Shown here in pieces: positions 8,861-18,635 of a stretch of 64,000 bases of DNA (position 1 is the first letter of the stretch; the number at the start of each line of letters is the position of its first letter). Position numbers and translations under genes: made by a program. A model generated the notes under the pieces. It saw nothing but the letters and a program-made list of their open reading frames with translations, made no database searches and was not told the DNA's origin. Source of the stretch: CAZUGA01 sp964619885 (GTDB taxonomy: Bacteria > Pseudomonadota > Gammaproteobacteria > Methylococcales > UBA1147); the NCBI GenBank assembly GCA_964619885.1, contig CAZUGA010000012.1, positions 1 through 64,000 of the forward strand, given 5' to 3'.

Positions 8861-10668
8861 GCGTGGTTGAACAAAAGCAGATACGTAATTTTTCAATTAT
8901 TGCGCACATTGATCACGGAAAGTCTACACTGGCGGACCGGTTTATTCAGGTCTGTGGCGGCTTGACCGAACGCGAAATGGAGGCTCAGGTTCTCGATTCC
9001 ATGGATATTGAAAGGGAACGTGGGATAACCATTAAGGCGCAAAGCGTGACGCTAAATTACAAAGCGCTCAACGGAGAAGTTTATCAGTTGAATTTTATCG
9101 ATACACCGGGTCACGTCGATTTTTCATACGAAGTTTCCCGTTCGCTTGCCGCCTGTGAGGGGGCATTGCTTGTCGTTGATGCTGCTCAAGGCGTAGAAGC
9201 GCAGAGCGTGGCCAATTGCTACACGGCGATAGATCAGGGCTTGGAGGTGATTCCGGTTTTGAATAAAGTTGATTTGCCGGCCGCAGAACCTGAAAGGGTC
9301 AAAGAGGAAATCGAAGACATTATTGGAATTCCTGCTGATGAAGCTATAGATATTAGCGCTAAAACCGGAATTGGGATTGATCAGGTATTGGAACAATTGG
9401 TTGCCAATATTCCCGCGCCGACCGGAAAAGCGGATGAACCGTTACAAGCACTGATTATTGATTCCTGGTTCGATAGTTATCTGGGTGTGGTGTCTTTGGT
9501 GCGTGTTCTCAACGGTCAGATTTCCAAAAAGCAGCGTATTACGATCATGTCCACTGGGCGGAGCTTTTACGCAGATAAGATTGGCGTCTTTACACCTAAA
9601 CGCCAAGAAAAAGATGTGCTAAATACCGGTCAGGTTGGATTCGTAGTTGCCGCTATCAAAGACATTTATGGTGCACCGGTCGGTGATACGATCACTGCGA
9701 CGGATAATCCGGCAAGAGAGCCTCTTCCTGGTTTTCAGACGATACAGCCCAAGGTTTTTGCCGGTTTGTACCCGGTAAGCTCTGATGATTACGAGGACTT
9801 GCGGGAAGCGCTGAGTAAACTCAAGTTAAATGATGCGGCATTGCATTTTGAACCGGAGACGTCCGAAGCCTTGGGCTTCGGTTTTCGCTGCGGTTTTTTG
9901 GGGATGCTGCATATGGAAATAATCCAAGAACGCCTGGAAAGGGAATATGATCTTGATTTGATTACGACTGCGCCGACGGTTATTTTTGAAGTTTTAACCA
10001 ATGCTAAAGAATTGTTGTACGTCGACAACCCCTCTAAACTCCCTAGCGTTGGTGAAATTGCAGAAATTCGCGAGCCAATTATTTTGGCGAATATCCTTGT
10101 ACCGCAAGATTATCTCGGGGCGGTAATTGGGTTGTGTATCGAAAAACGTGGTGTACAGAAGGATATGCATTATTTGGGTGCCCAGGTTTCATTGGTTTAC
10201 GAATTGCCGTTGAGTGAGGTCGTTTTGGATTTTTTCGATCGTTTAAAATCGGTCAGCCGCGGTTATGCGTCGTTTGATTATGAATTCAAACGCTTTCAAG
10301 CGGCGAATTTGGTCAAGCTGGATATTCTGATTAACGGTGATCGGGTCGATGCATTATCGTTAATAGTCCACAAAGATGTGAGCCAAATTCGCGGTCGGGA
10401 ACTGGTCGAAAAGATGAAGGAATTAATCCCCCGGCAAATGTTTGAAGTTGCTATACAAGCGGCGATTGGTGCCAAAATTATCGCACGTTCGACCGTTAAG
10501 GCTTTGCGTAAGAATGTCACAGCAAAGTGCTATGGCGGTGATATCACGCGAAAACGAAAACTGCTGGAAAAACAGAAGGCCGGCAAGAAGCGTATGAAAC
10601 AAGTGGGTAAGATCGAGATTCCTCAAGATGCTTTTCTTGCTGTCTTGCAAGTTAGTAAAGAATCTTAA
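8857..10668 (+). CDS. lepA: Elongation factor 4 (LepA)
   Basis: This 603-residue translational GTPase acts on stalled or mis-translocated ribosomes and influences initiation and subunit assembly. GTPase motifs are AHIDHGKST (residues 16-24), DTPGH and NKVD. The LepA-specific C-terminal domain is complete, ending near GDITRKRKLLEKQKAGKKRMK. The start codon is TTG at 8857, which overlaps the TGA stop of mucD (TTGA), so translation is probably coupled. GTG at 8863 is a possible alternative. Being followed by lepB is the conserved order. Confidence 0.97.
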   Translation: MSVVEQKQIRNFSIIAHIDHGKSTLADRFIQVCGGLTEREMEAQVLDSMDIERERGITIKAQSVTLNYKALNGEVYQLNFIDTPGHVDFSYEVSRSLAACEGALLVVDAAQGVEAQSVANCYTAIDQGLEVIPVLNKVDLPAAEPERVKEEIEDIIGIPADEAIDISAKTGIGIDQVLEQLVANIPAPTGKADEPLQALIIDSWFDSYLGVVSLVRVLNGQISKKQRITIMSTGRSFYADKIGVFTPKRQEKDVLNTGQVGFVVAAIKDIYGAPVGDTITATDNPAREPLPGFQTIQPKVFAGLYPVSSDDYEDLREALSKLKLNDAALHFEPETSEALGFGFRCGFLGMLHMEIIQERLEREYDLDLITTAPTVIFEVLTNAKELLYVDNPSKLPSVGEIAEIREPIILANILVPQDYLGAVIGLCIEKRGVQKDMHYLGAQVSLVYELPLSEVVLDFFDRLKSVSRGYASFDYEFKRFQAANLVKLDILINGDRVDALSLIVHKDVSQIRGRELVEKMKELIPRQMFEVAIQAAIGAKIIARSTVKALRKNVTAKCYGGDITRKRKLLEKQKAGKKRMKQVGKIEIPQDAFLAVLQVSKES

Positions 10669-10851
10669 CGACGAATATCTCCATGATTTGTACTCTTTTG
10701 CGCAACCTTATTAGACAAAGCTTTTGATCGAATGGTGACTTCGAAGTTAAATTTTCGATGACCGGGTTCGACAAAATGTTTATTCAGGGTAGAATCTGCG
10801 CTGTTTTGCACTCAGTTTAAGTTAACCAACGTAAATTACTCGCTATTATTT

Positions 10852-11634
10852 ATGGATTTTGATTTTTCATTTTTTCTGGTCATGGCCACGTTTATAACCG
10901 GCGCGGTTTGGGGTGGTTACGTTCTGTACCTTCGATACGCCGGGCATTCCAGTAATGCGAATACTGCAGAAGAACCTATATTAGTTGAATACGCGCGATC
11001 TTTTTTTCCAATTGTATTAATCGTATTAGTCCTTCGCTCATTCTTGGTAGAGCCGTTCAGAATACCGTCCGCGTCGATGATGCCAACACTACTAATTGGC
11101 GATTTTATCCTGGTAAACAAATTTGCTTATGGCGTACGACTTCCGGTACTGGAAACAAAGATTCTACAGGTCGGGGAACCGAGTCGAGGGGACGTTGTAG
11201 TGTTTAGGTTTCCCAATGATACAAGCCTGGATTACATTAAACGTGTAATCGGCATACCCGGGGATACCGTTAAGTATATTGGTAAACAGCTATATATAAA
11301 CGGAGAAAAAATCAAAAAAACTCGATTGGGACGCTACCAAGGGGTGGGTCAGGGCGATGAAATGACTGGGGCCACAGAGTTTGTTGAGGAGTTGCCTCAT
11401 GTTGAGCATAATATTCTGACCCAACGAGAGCGACCATCAATTAACGGTGAATTCATTATCCCTGACGGGCACTATTTTGTAATGGGGGATAATCGTGACA
11501 ATAGCAACGATAGCCGCTATTGGGGTATGGTGCCAGAACAAAACTTGGTCGGTCGGGCTTTCTACGTCTGGATGAATTGGGATTGGGAAAACGATGGTAT
11601 TGGGCTAAACCGGCTTGGCACGATTATTAAATAG
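10852..11634 (+). CDS. lepB: Signal peptidase I
   Basis: This 260-residue inner-membrane protease removes signal peptides from exported proteins. It has two N-terminal membrane segments (about residues 5-28 and 50-65). Catalytic serine S75 lies in PSASMMPT and general-base lysine K130 in YIKRVIG. The late box GDNRDNSNDSRYWG is present. Length is typical. It sits between lepA and a DUF4845 gene, the usual gammaproteobacterial order, 183 bases downstream of lepA. Confidence 0.97.
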   Translation: MDFDFSFFLVMATFITGAVWGGYVLYLRYAGHSSNANTAEEPILVEYARSFFPIVLIVLVLRSFLVEPFRIPSASMMPTLLIGDFILVNKFAYGVRLPVLETKILQVGEPSRGDVVVFRFPNDTSLDYIKRVIGIPGDTVKYIGKQLYINGEKIKKTRLGRYQGVGQGDEMTGATEFVEELPHVEHNILTQRERPSINGEFIIPDGHYFVMGDNRDNSNDSRYWGMVPEQNLVGRAFYVWMNWDWENDGIGLNRLGTIIK

Positions 11635-11673
11635 GCTATCCTCAATGTGTATCAATCATATATGGGGAATTAA

Positions 11674-12051
11674 ATGAGACTTAATATCAAAAACCAGAAT
11701 GGATTAACTTTCATTAGTATTCTGGTTATTCTGATTGTCATCGGATTTTTCGGCTTGTTATTACTCAAAATTGGGCCACTTTACATGGAGAATATGAAGG
11801 TTAAAGATTCTCTGGCGTCGTTAAAAGCGGATCCCGCACTCACTTCGTACAGCAAAGCAAAATTGAGAGATTCTCTTGATAAAAGGTTGGAAGTGAACAT
11901 GGTAAATGTCGTATCCCCAGAAGATATTACTTTGACCAAAAAACCTGGCTACGTTTTTATCGAAATTGACTATGAGGCGACCGAAAATATTGTCGGTAAT
12001 CTGGACGTTCTGGTTTATTTTAATGATTCCATAGAAGTGGGGGACAATTGA
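11674..12051 (+). CDS. DUF4845 membrane protein
   Basis: This 125-residue protein belongs to the DUF4845 family found between lepB and rnc in many proteobacteria. A pilin-like N-terminus (NGLTFISILVILIVIGFFGLL) gives one membrane segment at residues 10-32. The rest is a small soluble domain with LKIGPLYMENMKV and GYVFIEIDYEA. Its function is unknown; its fixed position suggests a link to protein export or to lepB/rnc expression. Its stop overlaps the rnc start. Confidence 0.88.
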   Translation: MRLNIKNQNGLTFISILVILIVIGFFGLLLLKIGPLYMENMKVKDSLASLKADPALTSYSKAKLRDSLDKRLEVNMVNVVSPEDITLTKKPGYVFIEIDYEATENIVGNLDVLVYFNDSIEVGDN

Positions 12052-12722
12052 CGAAAAGCCCCGATGCATTGAGTAAAAAACTGCGTCTTAATTTTAATGA
12101 TGTAGACTTGATCAAAACCGCCCTTACCCACCGTAGCGCGGGCTCGAATAATAATGAACGGTTGGAATATCTTGGTGATTCAATATTGGGTTTTGTCATT
12201 GCTGAGTATCTTTATACAAGATTTCCAGAAGCGGATGAGGGTGTATTGAGCCGACTGCGTTCCGGACTGGTGAACCAGGATTCGTTGGCGAATCTGGCCA
12301 AAAAATTGGGTCTTGGTGATTATCTGATCATGGGGCCAGGAGAATTGAAAAGCGGAGGATTCCGAAAGGACTCTATTCTATCGGATAGTTTGGAAGCTTT
12401 GATCGGCGCTTTGTTCGAAGATCAGGGTATAGAGGCTTGTAAATCGTGGGTAATCGATTTGTTTACGGAACGCTTACAGGATCTTTCTTTGACGACATGG
12501 AAAAAAGACCCTAAAACTCGACTGCAAGAACTAATGCAGTCTAAAGGATTGGATTTGCCAGCGTATTTATTGAAATCCACGGATGGATTGCCGCATCAAC
12601 AATGCTTTAGAGTAGAATGCAAAATCCCGCTAATGTCGGAATCTGTAGTGGGTGTGGGTTCCTCAAGAAAAAAAGCGGAGCAACAGGCGGCGGAGAAAAT
12701 CCTCACCAAATTGAATCAATAA
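12048..12722 (+). CDS. rnc: Ribonuclease III
   Basis: This 224-residue enzyme cuts double-stranded RNA in rRNA and mRNA processing. The catalytic signature ERLEYLGDSILG lies at residues 37-48, with the second acidic group ending in DSLEALIGALFEDQG near residue 115. A double-stranded RNA binding domain fills about 150-222. The start is TTG, overlapping the TGA of the DUF4845 gene (TTGA), the same arrangement as mucD-lepA. The next gene, era, is its usual partner. Confidence 0.97.
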   Translation: MTKSPDALSKKLRLNFNDVDLIKTALTHRSAGSNNNERLEYLGDSILGFVIAEYLYTRFPEADEGVLSRLRSGLVNQDSLANLAKKLGLGDYLIMGPGELKSGGFRKDSILSDSLEALIGALFEDQGIEACKSWVIDLFTERLQDLSLTTWKKDPKTRLQELMQSKGLDLPAYLLKSTDGLPHQQCFRVECKIPLMSESVVGVGSSRKKAEQQAAEKILTKLNQ

Positions 12723-12893
12723 TCAGGTAGTATACTGATATTGAAACCAATCCTACGGTACAGCATGTAGATTCAATCAATTTTGTATGCGGGATTAAAA
12801 TCCTCGGTTGGATCTTCCCGAATAGTTTTGGGTCTGGATAATCGACCCAGCTGTCAGTTCTTTCCCCCTTCGATAGTATCGTTTCAATTTGTT

Positions 12894-13772
12894 ATGAAAT
12901 CAGGCTATGTTGCGCTAATCGGTCGGCCGAATGTTGGTAAATCAACGCTTTTGAACCATTTGGTTGGCCAGAAAATCAGCATAACTTCGCGTCGACCGCA
13001 AACAACGAGACATCGTATATTGGGAATAAAAACTACCGAAGCCGGTCAAGCGATTTATGTTGATACACCGGGATTGCATGGCAACCAGAAGCGTGCGATG
13101 AATCGCTATATGAATCGAACCGCTAAAACAGCGTTGGTTGGTGTAGATATTGTTTTGTGGGTTACTGACCGTGTAACCTGGCACCATTACGATGAAATTA
13201 TCTTGCAATTACTGGAAAAAATTCAGATTCCTGTCATTTTGGTCATCAATAAAATTGACAGTTTACAGGATAAAACTGCGATGTTGCCTTTTTTAAAGGA
13301 TGCAGATCAGCGTTTTCCGTTTAGTGGGATTGTTCCTGTGTCGGCTCTACTCGGTGATAAATTAGATGATTTGGAATCAAATATAATGGAGTTGCTGCCG
13401 GACGGCGGTATGTTTTATCCCGAGGATCAAATTACCGACAAACCAGAACGGTTTTTGGCTGCGGAAATTGTTCGTGAAAAATTGACCCGGCGTTTGGCTA
13501 AAGAATTGCCCTACCAAATGAGCGTGGAAATAGAGCGTTTTGACGAAGAAAAATCGTTAGTAAAAATAAATGCGTTGATTTGGGTCGAACGAGATACCCA
13601 AAAATCTATTGTAATTGGGAAGAAAGGTTGTGTCCTGAAAGCGGTGGGTCAGCAGGCTCGTGAGGATTTGGAGGGTTTATTGGGGAAGAAAGTTTATCTG
13701 GAACTTTGGGTAAAAGTTAAAAAAGGCTGGTCGGATAGTGAAAAGGCGTTGAAAAATCTCGGTTACGAATGA
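12894..13772 (+). CDS. era: GTPase Era
   Basis: This GTPase of about 292 residues binds the 3' end of 16S rRNA and is needed for 30S subunit assembly. GTPase motifs are GRPNVGKS (residues 10-17), DTPGLHG, NKID and the switch segment QTTRHRILGI. The C-terminal KH domain includes IVIGKKGCVLKAVGQQAREDL. The open frame begins at 12783, but the extra 37 residues match nothing in the family. The ATG at 12894 gives the normal N-terminus. The gap after rnc is therefore about 170 bases. Confidence 0.96.
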   Translation: MKSGYVALIGRPNVGKSTLLNHLVGQKISITSRRPQTTRHRILGIKTTEAGQAIYVDTPGLHGNQKRAMNRYMNRTAKTALVGVDIVLWVTDRVTWHHYDEIILQLLEKIQIPVILVINKIDSLQDKTAMLPFLKDADQRFPFSGIVPVSALLGDKLDDLESNIMELLPDGGMFYPEDQITDKPERFLAAEIVREKLTRRLAKELPYQMSVEIERFDEEKSLVKINALIWVERDTQKSIVIGKKGCVLKAVGQQAREDLEGLLGKKVYLELWVKVKKGWSDSEKALKNLGYE

Positions 13773-14113
13773 AAGGTATTAAAATACTGTTCGATGATGG
13801 TCGAAATTCGAAATCAATTCTGAAGAGTACAACCAATAATGACCGAAGTTAGGGGATAATTGAATTGGCATGTGAACCGAACCGGTTGGCGTAGTTTATC
13901 TGTATTGTTCCCCCGGTATTATTTCGATTTCGGAAAGAAGTTTTCGTTAGTATCCGTCCAGTTCGACAGTTCACCCTACAAATCTATATTATCCTCCAAT
14001 TATTGGATACTTCATTGCTAAGACAAGAAATAGCTTGATTAAAGTGTTTTGATGCGAAAATGAATGAAACTGGTCCAATTGCAGCCAAATTCATCGATAT
14101 TCAGTGCGTATGA
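13773..14113. other. Intergenic region era-recO
   Basis: This is 341 bases with no convincing ORF, RNA gene or terminator. The usual era-recO spacing is short, so the gap is a little long, but I see nothing in it that explains this. Confidence 0.5.
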
Positions 14114-14827
14114 ATGACAGAAAATCAGCGCGTTTACCTACAAAATTCTTATATCATTCATCATCGCCCTTACCGAGAATCTAGTGTAATACTCGACGTA
14201 TTTAGTGGCGATTATGGAAAAATTTCCTTGATCGCTCGAGGCGTTCGAAGTAATAAATCGAAATTGGCTGGGATTCTCCAACCGTTTAAATTATTACGCC
14301 TATCGTGGAGTGGGCGATCCAATCTTCAGTTGCTCACCGCAGCCGAATTGATTTTGCCAGATGTTCACCTACAGGGTAAGTCTTTGTTTTGTGGCTTTTA
14401 TGTCAATGAATTGATCAATCGGTTTTTACACCAGCATGATCCACATCCTGAATTATTCGCATTTTATTCGGCAACTCTGTTGGCTCTAGCCAAATGTGAT
14501 AATCTGGAAACCGCGCTTCGATATTTCGAACTTGCGTTAATGGACCAAGTGGGCTTTGGATTACAGCTTGATTATGAAATTGATTCGGGGGCAGAAATTG
14601 ATGCTGACAGTCTTTACGGCTATGTTGTCGGGCAAGGGCCGGTTCTGACTAGGTCCAATACCAATGCGATACATGGTGGAACGTTAATAGAATTGCGTCA
14701 GCACGATCTGAAAAGCGATACGGCGTTGGCCGAAGCGAAGAGACTGATGCGCAAAGTTATAGATTTTCATCTTAGTGGCGCGATTCTTAGAAGTCGTTCA
14801 TTATTCGGAAGCAACAAAAAAGCGTAG
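14114..14827 (+). CDS. recO: DNA repair protein RecO
   Basis: This 237-residue recombination mediator works with RecF and RecR to load RecA onto gapped DNA. The N-terminal OB fold is recognised from LQNSYIIHHRPYRESSVILD, followed by GKISLIARGVRSNKSKLAGI. A helical C-terminal domain follows, without the zinc cysteines found in some homologues. Length is normal. It lies between era and pdxJ as in other gammaproteobacteria. Confidence 0.94.
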   Translation: MTENQRVYLQNSYIIHHRPYRESSVILDVFSGDYGKISLIARGVRSNKSKLAGILQPFKLLRLSWSGRSNLQLLTAAELILPDVHLQGKSLFCGFYVNELINRFLHQHDPHPELFAFYSATLLALAKCDNLETALRYFELALMDQVGFGLQLDYEIDSGAEIDADSLYGYVVGQGPVLTRSNTNAIHGGTLIELRQHDLKSDTALAEAKRLMRKVIDFHLSGAILRSRSLFGSNKKA

Positions 14828-14902
14828 ATGATCTTATTAATATATTTGTGATCTCCCATTGTAGCTTCGCAATAAAAATTTCAAACAATTTGAGGTAGAA
14901 AA

Positions 14903-15670
14903 GTGTCGCAGACCAACGTTAACGTTCGAAATAACGATTCGCTGATTTTACTCGGTGTTAACATTGATCACGTCGCATCTTTGAGGCAGGCACGATTATC
15001 TCGTTATCCGGAACCAATTCAAGCGGCATTAATTGCGGAACAGGCTGGTGCTGATGGAATTACCGCCCATCTTAGAGAAGACCGTCGGCATATTCAGGAT
15101 CAGGATATTATACGGTTGAAAGAGATTATCCACACTCGATTAAACCTTGAGATGGCGGTGACCGATCCGATGATTGATTTCGCGGTTCGGTTAAAACCGG
15201 AAGCTTGTTGTTTTGTTCCGGAAAAACGAGAGGAGCTTACTACGGAAGGCGGTTTAGATGTGCTGACCCATTTTGAACAAATCAAGGTTGCGTGCGACAT
15301 CCTCGGCGAAGTGGATTGCCAAGTGTCGTTGTTTATCGATCCTGAGCATAATCAGTTAGATGCGGCAGTAAAGACCGGCGCTCCTGTTGTAGAATTGCAT
15401 ACCGGACGCTATGCTGACGCTGCTAGCCCAAGCCAGCGCGATGCGGAATTGGAGCGTTTGAAATCTGCCGCTTCTTATGCCCATGCGGCTGGACTTCAGG
15501 TCAATGCGGGGCATGGGCTTCATCTCTATAATGTCGAAAATGTTTGCCGTATTCCTGAAATTGTTGAACTGAATATTGGCCATTCGATCATAAGTCAAGC
15601 ATTGTTTTCGGGGCTAGAGAGGGCGGTAAAGGACATGAAACAGGTGATGCGCTTGGCGCGAATTTCATGA
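14903..15670 (+). CDS. pdxJ: Pyridoxine 5'-phosphate synthase
   Basis: This 255-residue TIM-barrel enzyme condenses 1-deoxyxylulose-5-phosphate with 3-amino-2-oxopropyl phosphate to give pyridoxine 5'-phosphate. Family segments are LGVNIDHVASLRQAR near the start, GADGITAHLREDRRHIQD, and NIGHSIISQALF near the end. The start codon is GTG at 14903, with GAGGTAG upstream. In many relatives acpS follows directly; here it is absent and an unknown membrane-protein gene comes instead. Confidence 0.96.
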   Translation: MSQTNVNVRNNDSLILLGVNIDHVASLRQARLSRYPEPIQAALIAEQAGADGITAHLREDRRHIQDQDIIRLKEIIHTRLNLEMAVTDPMIDFAVRLKPEACCFVPEKREELTTEGGLDVLTHFEQIKVACDILGEVDCQVSLFIDPEHNQLDAAVKTGAPVVELHTGRYADAASPSQRDAELERLKSAASYAHAAGLQVNAGHGLHLYNVENVCRIPEIVELNIGHSIISQALFSGLERAVKDMKQVMRLARIS

Positions 15671-15962
15671 TTGACCCTCAACTTTATATCTGTCATAGTT
15701 CATAGCCCCTTTCGACAATTGGTTGAACTGACTATCGAGTTTTGTGCGGTGCTTTGAGTTTATTATCCGATATTCACTGTTGCTGCTGGTCTATGCTGAC
15801 TTCATCGGCATGGCTATTTAACGTAAAACCGGTATAAGTTGGGATATTGGTCGATGCTACGTTACGCGGTTGGAAAGACGCGGGCCGGGAAATTGATTCC
15901 TCGCGTTGCGGTTGCACTAGAGAGGCAGTTTTTGGCCGTCGGTTTTCGACGGGATTGATGCG

Positions 15963-16646
15963 ATGGAAAATTTTTACGACAAAAATAAGTCTTCTTACGA
16001 TTCGGAACGCCAACAACAGATCGTTGAACGATTGTTTGTATTGGAAAAGCGAAATCAATCCAGCCAGAAAATTCTAGCATGGGGGCTCATTTTACTGGTT
16101 TTACTCGTAGTTTATTATTTAACAATTGCCGTATTTGGATCGTTGAATGGAATTGTTTCCAATAATTCTAGATCGAAAAATTGGTCAAATAGACCAGAAG
16201 TTTACCAGAAGGTTGAGATGTTGAAGGGTAAGATGGATACTCTGGTTACTGGTTCCATGGAAAATAAAATTAACCGTTTGGAAAACAACCTTAGCAGCGG
16301 AGTCATCCGCAAATCAGATCTTGAGACGATTCAAGAATTGAAAACCGACCTGCAGATTTTAAAAACCTATTCTGAACAGAATTCTATCTCTTCGCTTGCG
16401 ATGACTGGTGGCAAACACAATAGTCGCAGTCTTAGCGCGGGTGCTATGATTAGCTATCCTGATGAACTGCTACAAGAGATATCGAATATGAAAAACCTTT
16501 TCTATCTGAGTATCGCTTCTTGTGGATTTCTGGTTGTTGTAGTAAGTGGCGCGTGGCTGTACAGTAGTGCCAGATTGAAGCAATTACGCGGCACAATGAT
16601 TTACCGGCAGACTTTATTGAATAAGCCGAATCCAGATTTATACTGA
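15963..16646 (+). CDS. Hypothetical two-pass membrane protein with coiled-coil core
   Basis: I do not recognise this 227-residue protein. It shows a hydrophobic segment at about residues 40-62 (WGLILLVLLVVYYLTIAVFG) and a second near 178-198 (FYLSIASCGFLVVVVSGAWLY). The loop of about 115 residues between them is helical and charged, with heptad-like stretches (KINRLENNL, LETIQELKTDLQILK). This suggests a coiled-coil domain held by two membrane anchors. The start fits ATG at 15963. It lies alone between pdxJ and dusA on the same strand. No function can be assigned. Confidence 0.6.
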   Translation: MENFYDKNKSSYDSERQQQIVERLFVLEKRNQSSQKILAWGLILLVLLVVYYLTIAVFGSLNGIVSNNSRSKNWSNRPEVYQKVEMLKGKMDTLVTGSMENKINRLENNLSSGVIRKSDLETIQELKTDLQILKTYSEQNSISSLAMTGGKHNSRSLSAGAMISYPDELLQEISNMKNLFYLSIASCGFLVVVVSGAWLYSSARLKQLRGTMIYRQTLLNKPNPDLY

Positions 16647-17614
16647 ATACAAGTCTAATAAGCCATCCGGTTTCCGTTGCTCCGATGCTGGAGCGGACCG
16701 ACAGGCATTTCCGATTTTTTCTAAGATTGATTTCGCGTAGAGTTTTACTCTACACGGAAATGGTTACAGTGGGCGCAATTCTACGCGGCAACCGTCCTGA
16801 TATTCTTGACTATGATTCGGCCGAACACCCAATAGCTCTGCAGGTTGGAGGAAGTGATCCTGCACAACTGTCGGAGTGTGCAAAAATTGCCGAAGACTAC
16901 GGTTATGATGCGATAAATCTAAACGTGGGTTGCCCAAGCGAAAAGGTTCAGAAAGGGCGCTTTGGTGCCTGCCTAATGGCTGAACCTGATCTTGTGGCGG
17001 AATGTGTGCAAGCGATGTATTCCAATGTAAAAATACCCGTTACGCTAAAAGCAAGGATCGGAATCGATGGGCGGGATAGCTATAAAGACCTTAGTTCTTT
17101 TGTAGACAAGGTAGCGGGCGCAGGCTGCAGTGAATTTATCATTCATGCGCGTAAAGCGATACTTGGTGGGTTGTCGCCCAAGCAGAATCGTTCGATTCCA
17201 CCTCTGAATTATGACGTGGTTAGACGGTTGAAGAAAGAATTCCCAGAGCTCACTATCGTGCTCAATGGTGGCATTACTCGGTTAAACGACATAGCTGGAC
17301 ATTTGTGCGAGTTTGATGGCGTGATGATCGGTCGGGAAGCCTATAAAAATCCATACCTCTTCGCGCAGGTTGATCATCTATTCTACGGGGATGAGACTCC
17401 AGCGTTAAATCGTGCGGAGATATTGCGTCGCTATCTTCCCTATGTGCAATCGCAGCTTGAATTAGGGGTTCGCTTATCGAGCATTACACGGCACCTATGT
17501 GGATTGTTTCACGGAGTCTCGGGCGCGCGAATTTGGCGGCGAGATATTAATGAAATTTCCAAGAAGCCAGGAGCGGATGCATACGCACTACTGAAAGCCT
17601 TGAAAAATCATTGA
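16643..17614 (+). CDS. dusA: tRNA-dihydrouridine(20/20a) synthase
   Basis: This FMN enzyme reduces U20/U20a in the tRNA D-loop. DusA-specific segments are clear: TDRHFRFFLRL, NVGCPSEKVQKGRFGACLM with the catalytic cysteine, LKARIGID, HARKAILGGLSPKQNR and GVMIGREAYKNPYLF. The first in-frame ATG (16685) lies inside the conserved first strand. The codons just before it read SVAP, the family sequence, so translation must begin upstream. No ATG, GTG or TTG exists between the in-frame stop at 16622 and that point; CTG at 16643 or ATA at 16658 are the candidates, and I list CTG tentatively. The usual MLDWTDRH is MLERTDRH here. Confidence 0.88.
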   Translation: MNTSLISHPVSVAPMLERTDRHFRFFLRLISRRVLLYTEMVTVGAILRGNRPDILDYDSAEHPIALQVGGSDPAQLSECAKIAEDYGYDAINLNVGCPSEKVQKGRFGACLMAEPDLVAECVQAMYSNVKIPVTLKARIGIDGRDSYKDLSSFVDKVAGAGCSEFIIHARKAILGGLSPKQNRSIPPLNYDVVRRLKKEFPELTIVLNGGITRLNDIAGHLCEFDGVMIGREAYKNPYLFAQVDHLFYGDETPALNRAEILRRYLPYVQSQLELGVRLSSITRHLCGLFHGVSGARIWRRDINEISKKPGADAYALLKALKNH

Positions 17615-17858
17615 TAATAAAATCGAATACTTATTGCATAGATGCCAATAGAGGTTGGACCTCAATATGCTTGAAATGCCGATTCGATCCAGACGAAATT
17701 TGATTCAAAAGACAATTGAGCATTCGAATTTCTAGGTGTCAAATCGATTGTTGGGTGCGCGGTGTCTAGAAAATAATGGATTTGAGTTCGCACTACATTC
17801 GGCGTGTATGCTAATGCAAGGTATACTACAACGCTTTTTATAACGATAACGTACTGGT

Positions 17859-18407
17859 ATGGAACAGCATTTCTCAAAAATAATAGAGGGGGTCGGTGAG
17901 GATCTTACCCGTGAAGGCTTGGTTGATACACCCAAACGTGCGTCGGACGCGTTTCGATTCCTAAATAAAGGATACAACGATACTCTGGAAGGAGTACTGA
18001 ATGGAGCCATCTTTGAAGCGGATACGGAAGATATGGTGATCGTCAAAGATATCGAGTTGTATTCTTTGTGTGAACATCATTTGTTGCCATTTATCGGGAA
18101 ATGCCATGTTGGTTATTTGCCCTGTGGAAAAGTATTAGGTTTGTCCAAAATAGCTCGAATCGTCGATATGTATGCGCGTAGATTGCAGATTCAGGAAAAA
18201 TTGACCAAACAAATTGCGGATTCGGTACAACTTGCTGTCAATGCCAGAGGTGTTGCCGTAGTCGTTGAAGCGAAGCATTTATGTATGATGATGCGCGGCG
18301 TAGAAAAACAAAATTCGGTGATGACCACGTCTGTAATGTTGGGCGTTTTTCGTGAAGAAATAAGCACAAGGTCCGAATTTCTTAATTTGATCAACCGAAA
18401 CAATTAG
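17859..18407 (+). CDS. folE: GTP cyclohydrolase I
   Basis: This 182-residue enzyme converts GTP to 7,8-dihydroneopterin triphosphate, the first step of folate synthesis. Zinc and active-site residues are in LCEHHLLPFIGKCHVGYLP and in VEAKHLCMMMRGVEKQNS. The N-terminal helix EGLVDTPKRASDAF is typical. The protein is slightly short, as in the compact bacterial form. It stands alone, 244 bases after dusA. A small imperfect hairpin follows the stop but has no T-run. Confidence 0.96.
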   Translation: MEQHFSKIIEGVGEDLTREGLVDTPKRASDAFRFLNKGYNDTLEGVLNGAIFEADTEDMVIVKDIELYSLCEHHLLPFIGKCHVGYLPCGKVLGLSKIARIVDMYARRLQIQEKLTKQIADSVQLAVNARGVAVVVEAKHLCMMMRGVEKQNSVMTTSVMLGVFREEISTRSEFLNLINRNN

Positions 18408-18635
18408 CCATTGTATAAAATTGCTTGCTACGGTATTTCGACGAAATCGAGCCGTATATGATGTTCCAAATTAATTAACCTGAGAGTTACCGGAAAAATA
18501 GTTAACGGTTAGGTTAATATTGAGCGGAAAGGTTTGTTGAACCGGAGAAGTATAGTTGTGGCAAGTAGATTAGAATTAAACCCTCTTCGGTTTCGGTTGC
18601 GTACAAAGTTATTTGATTGGATCTGGTGTATCAAA

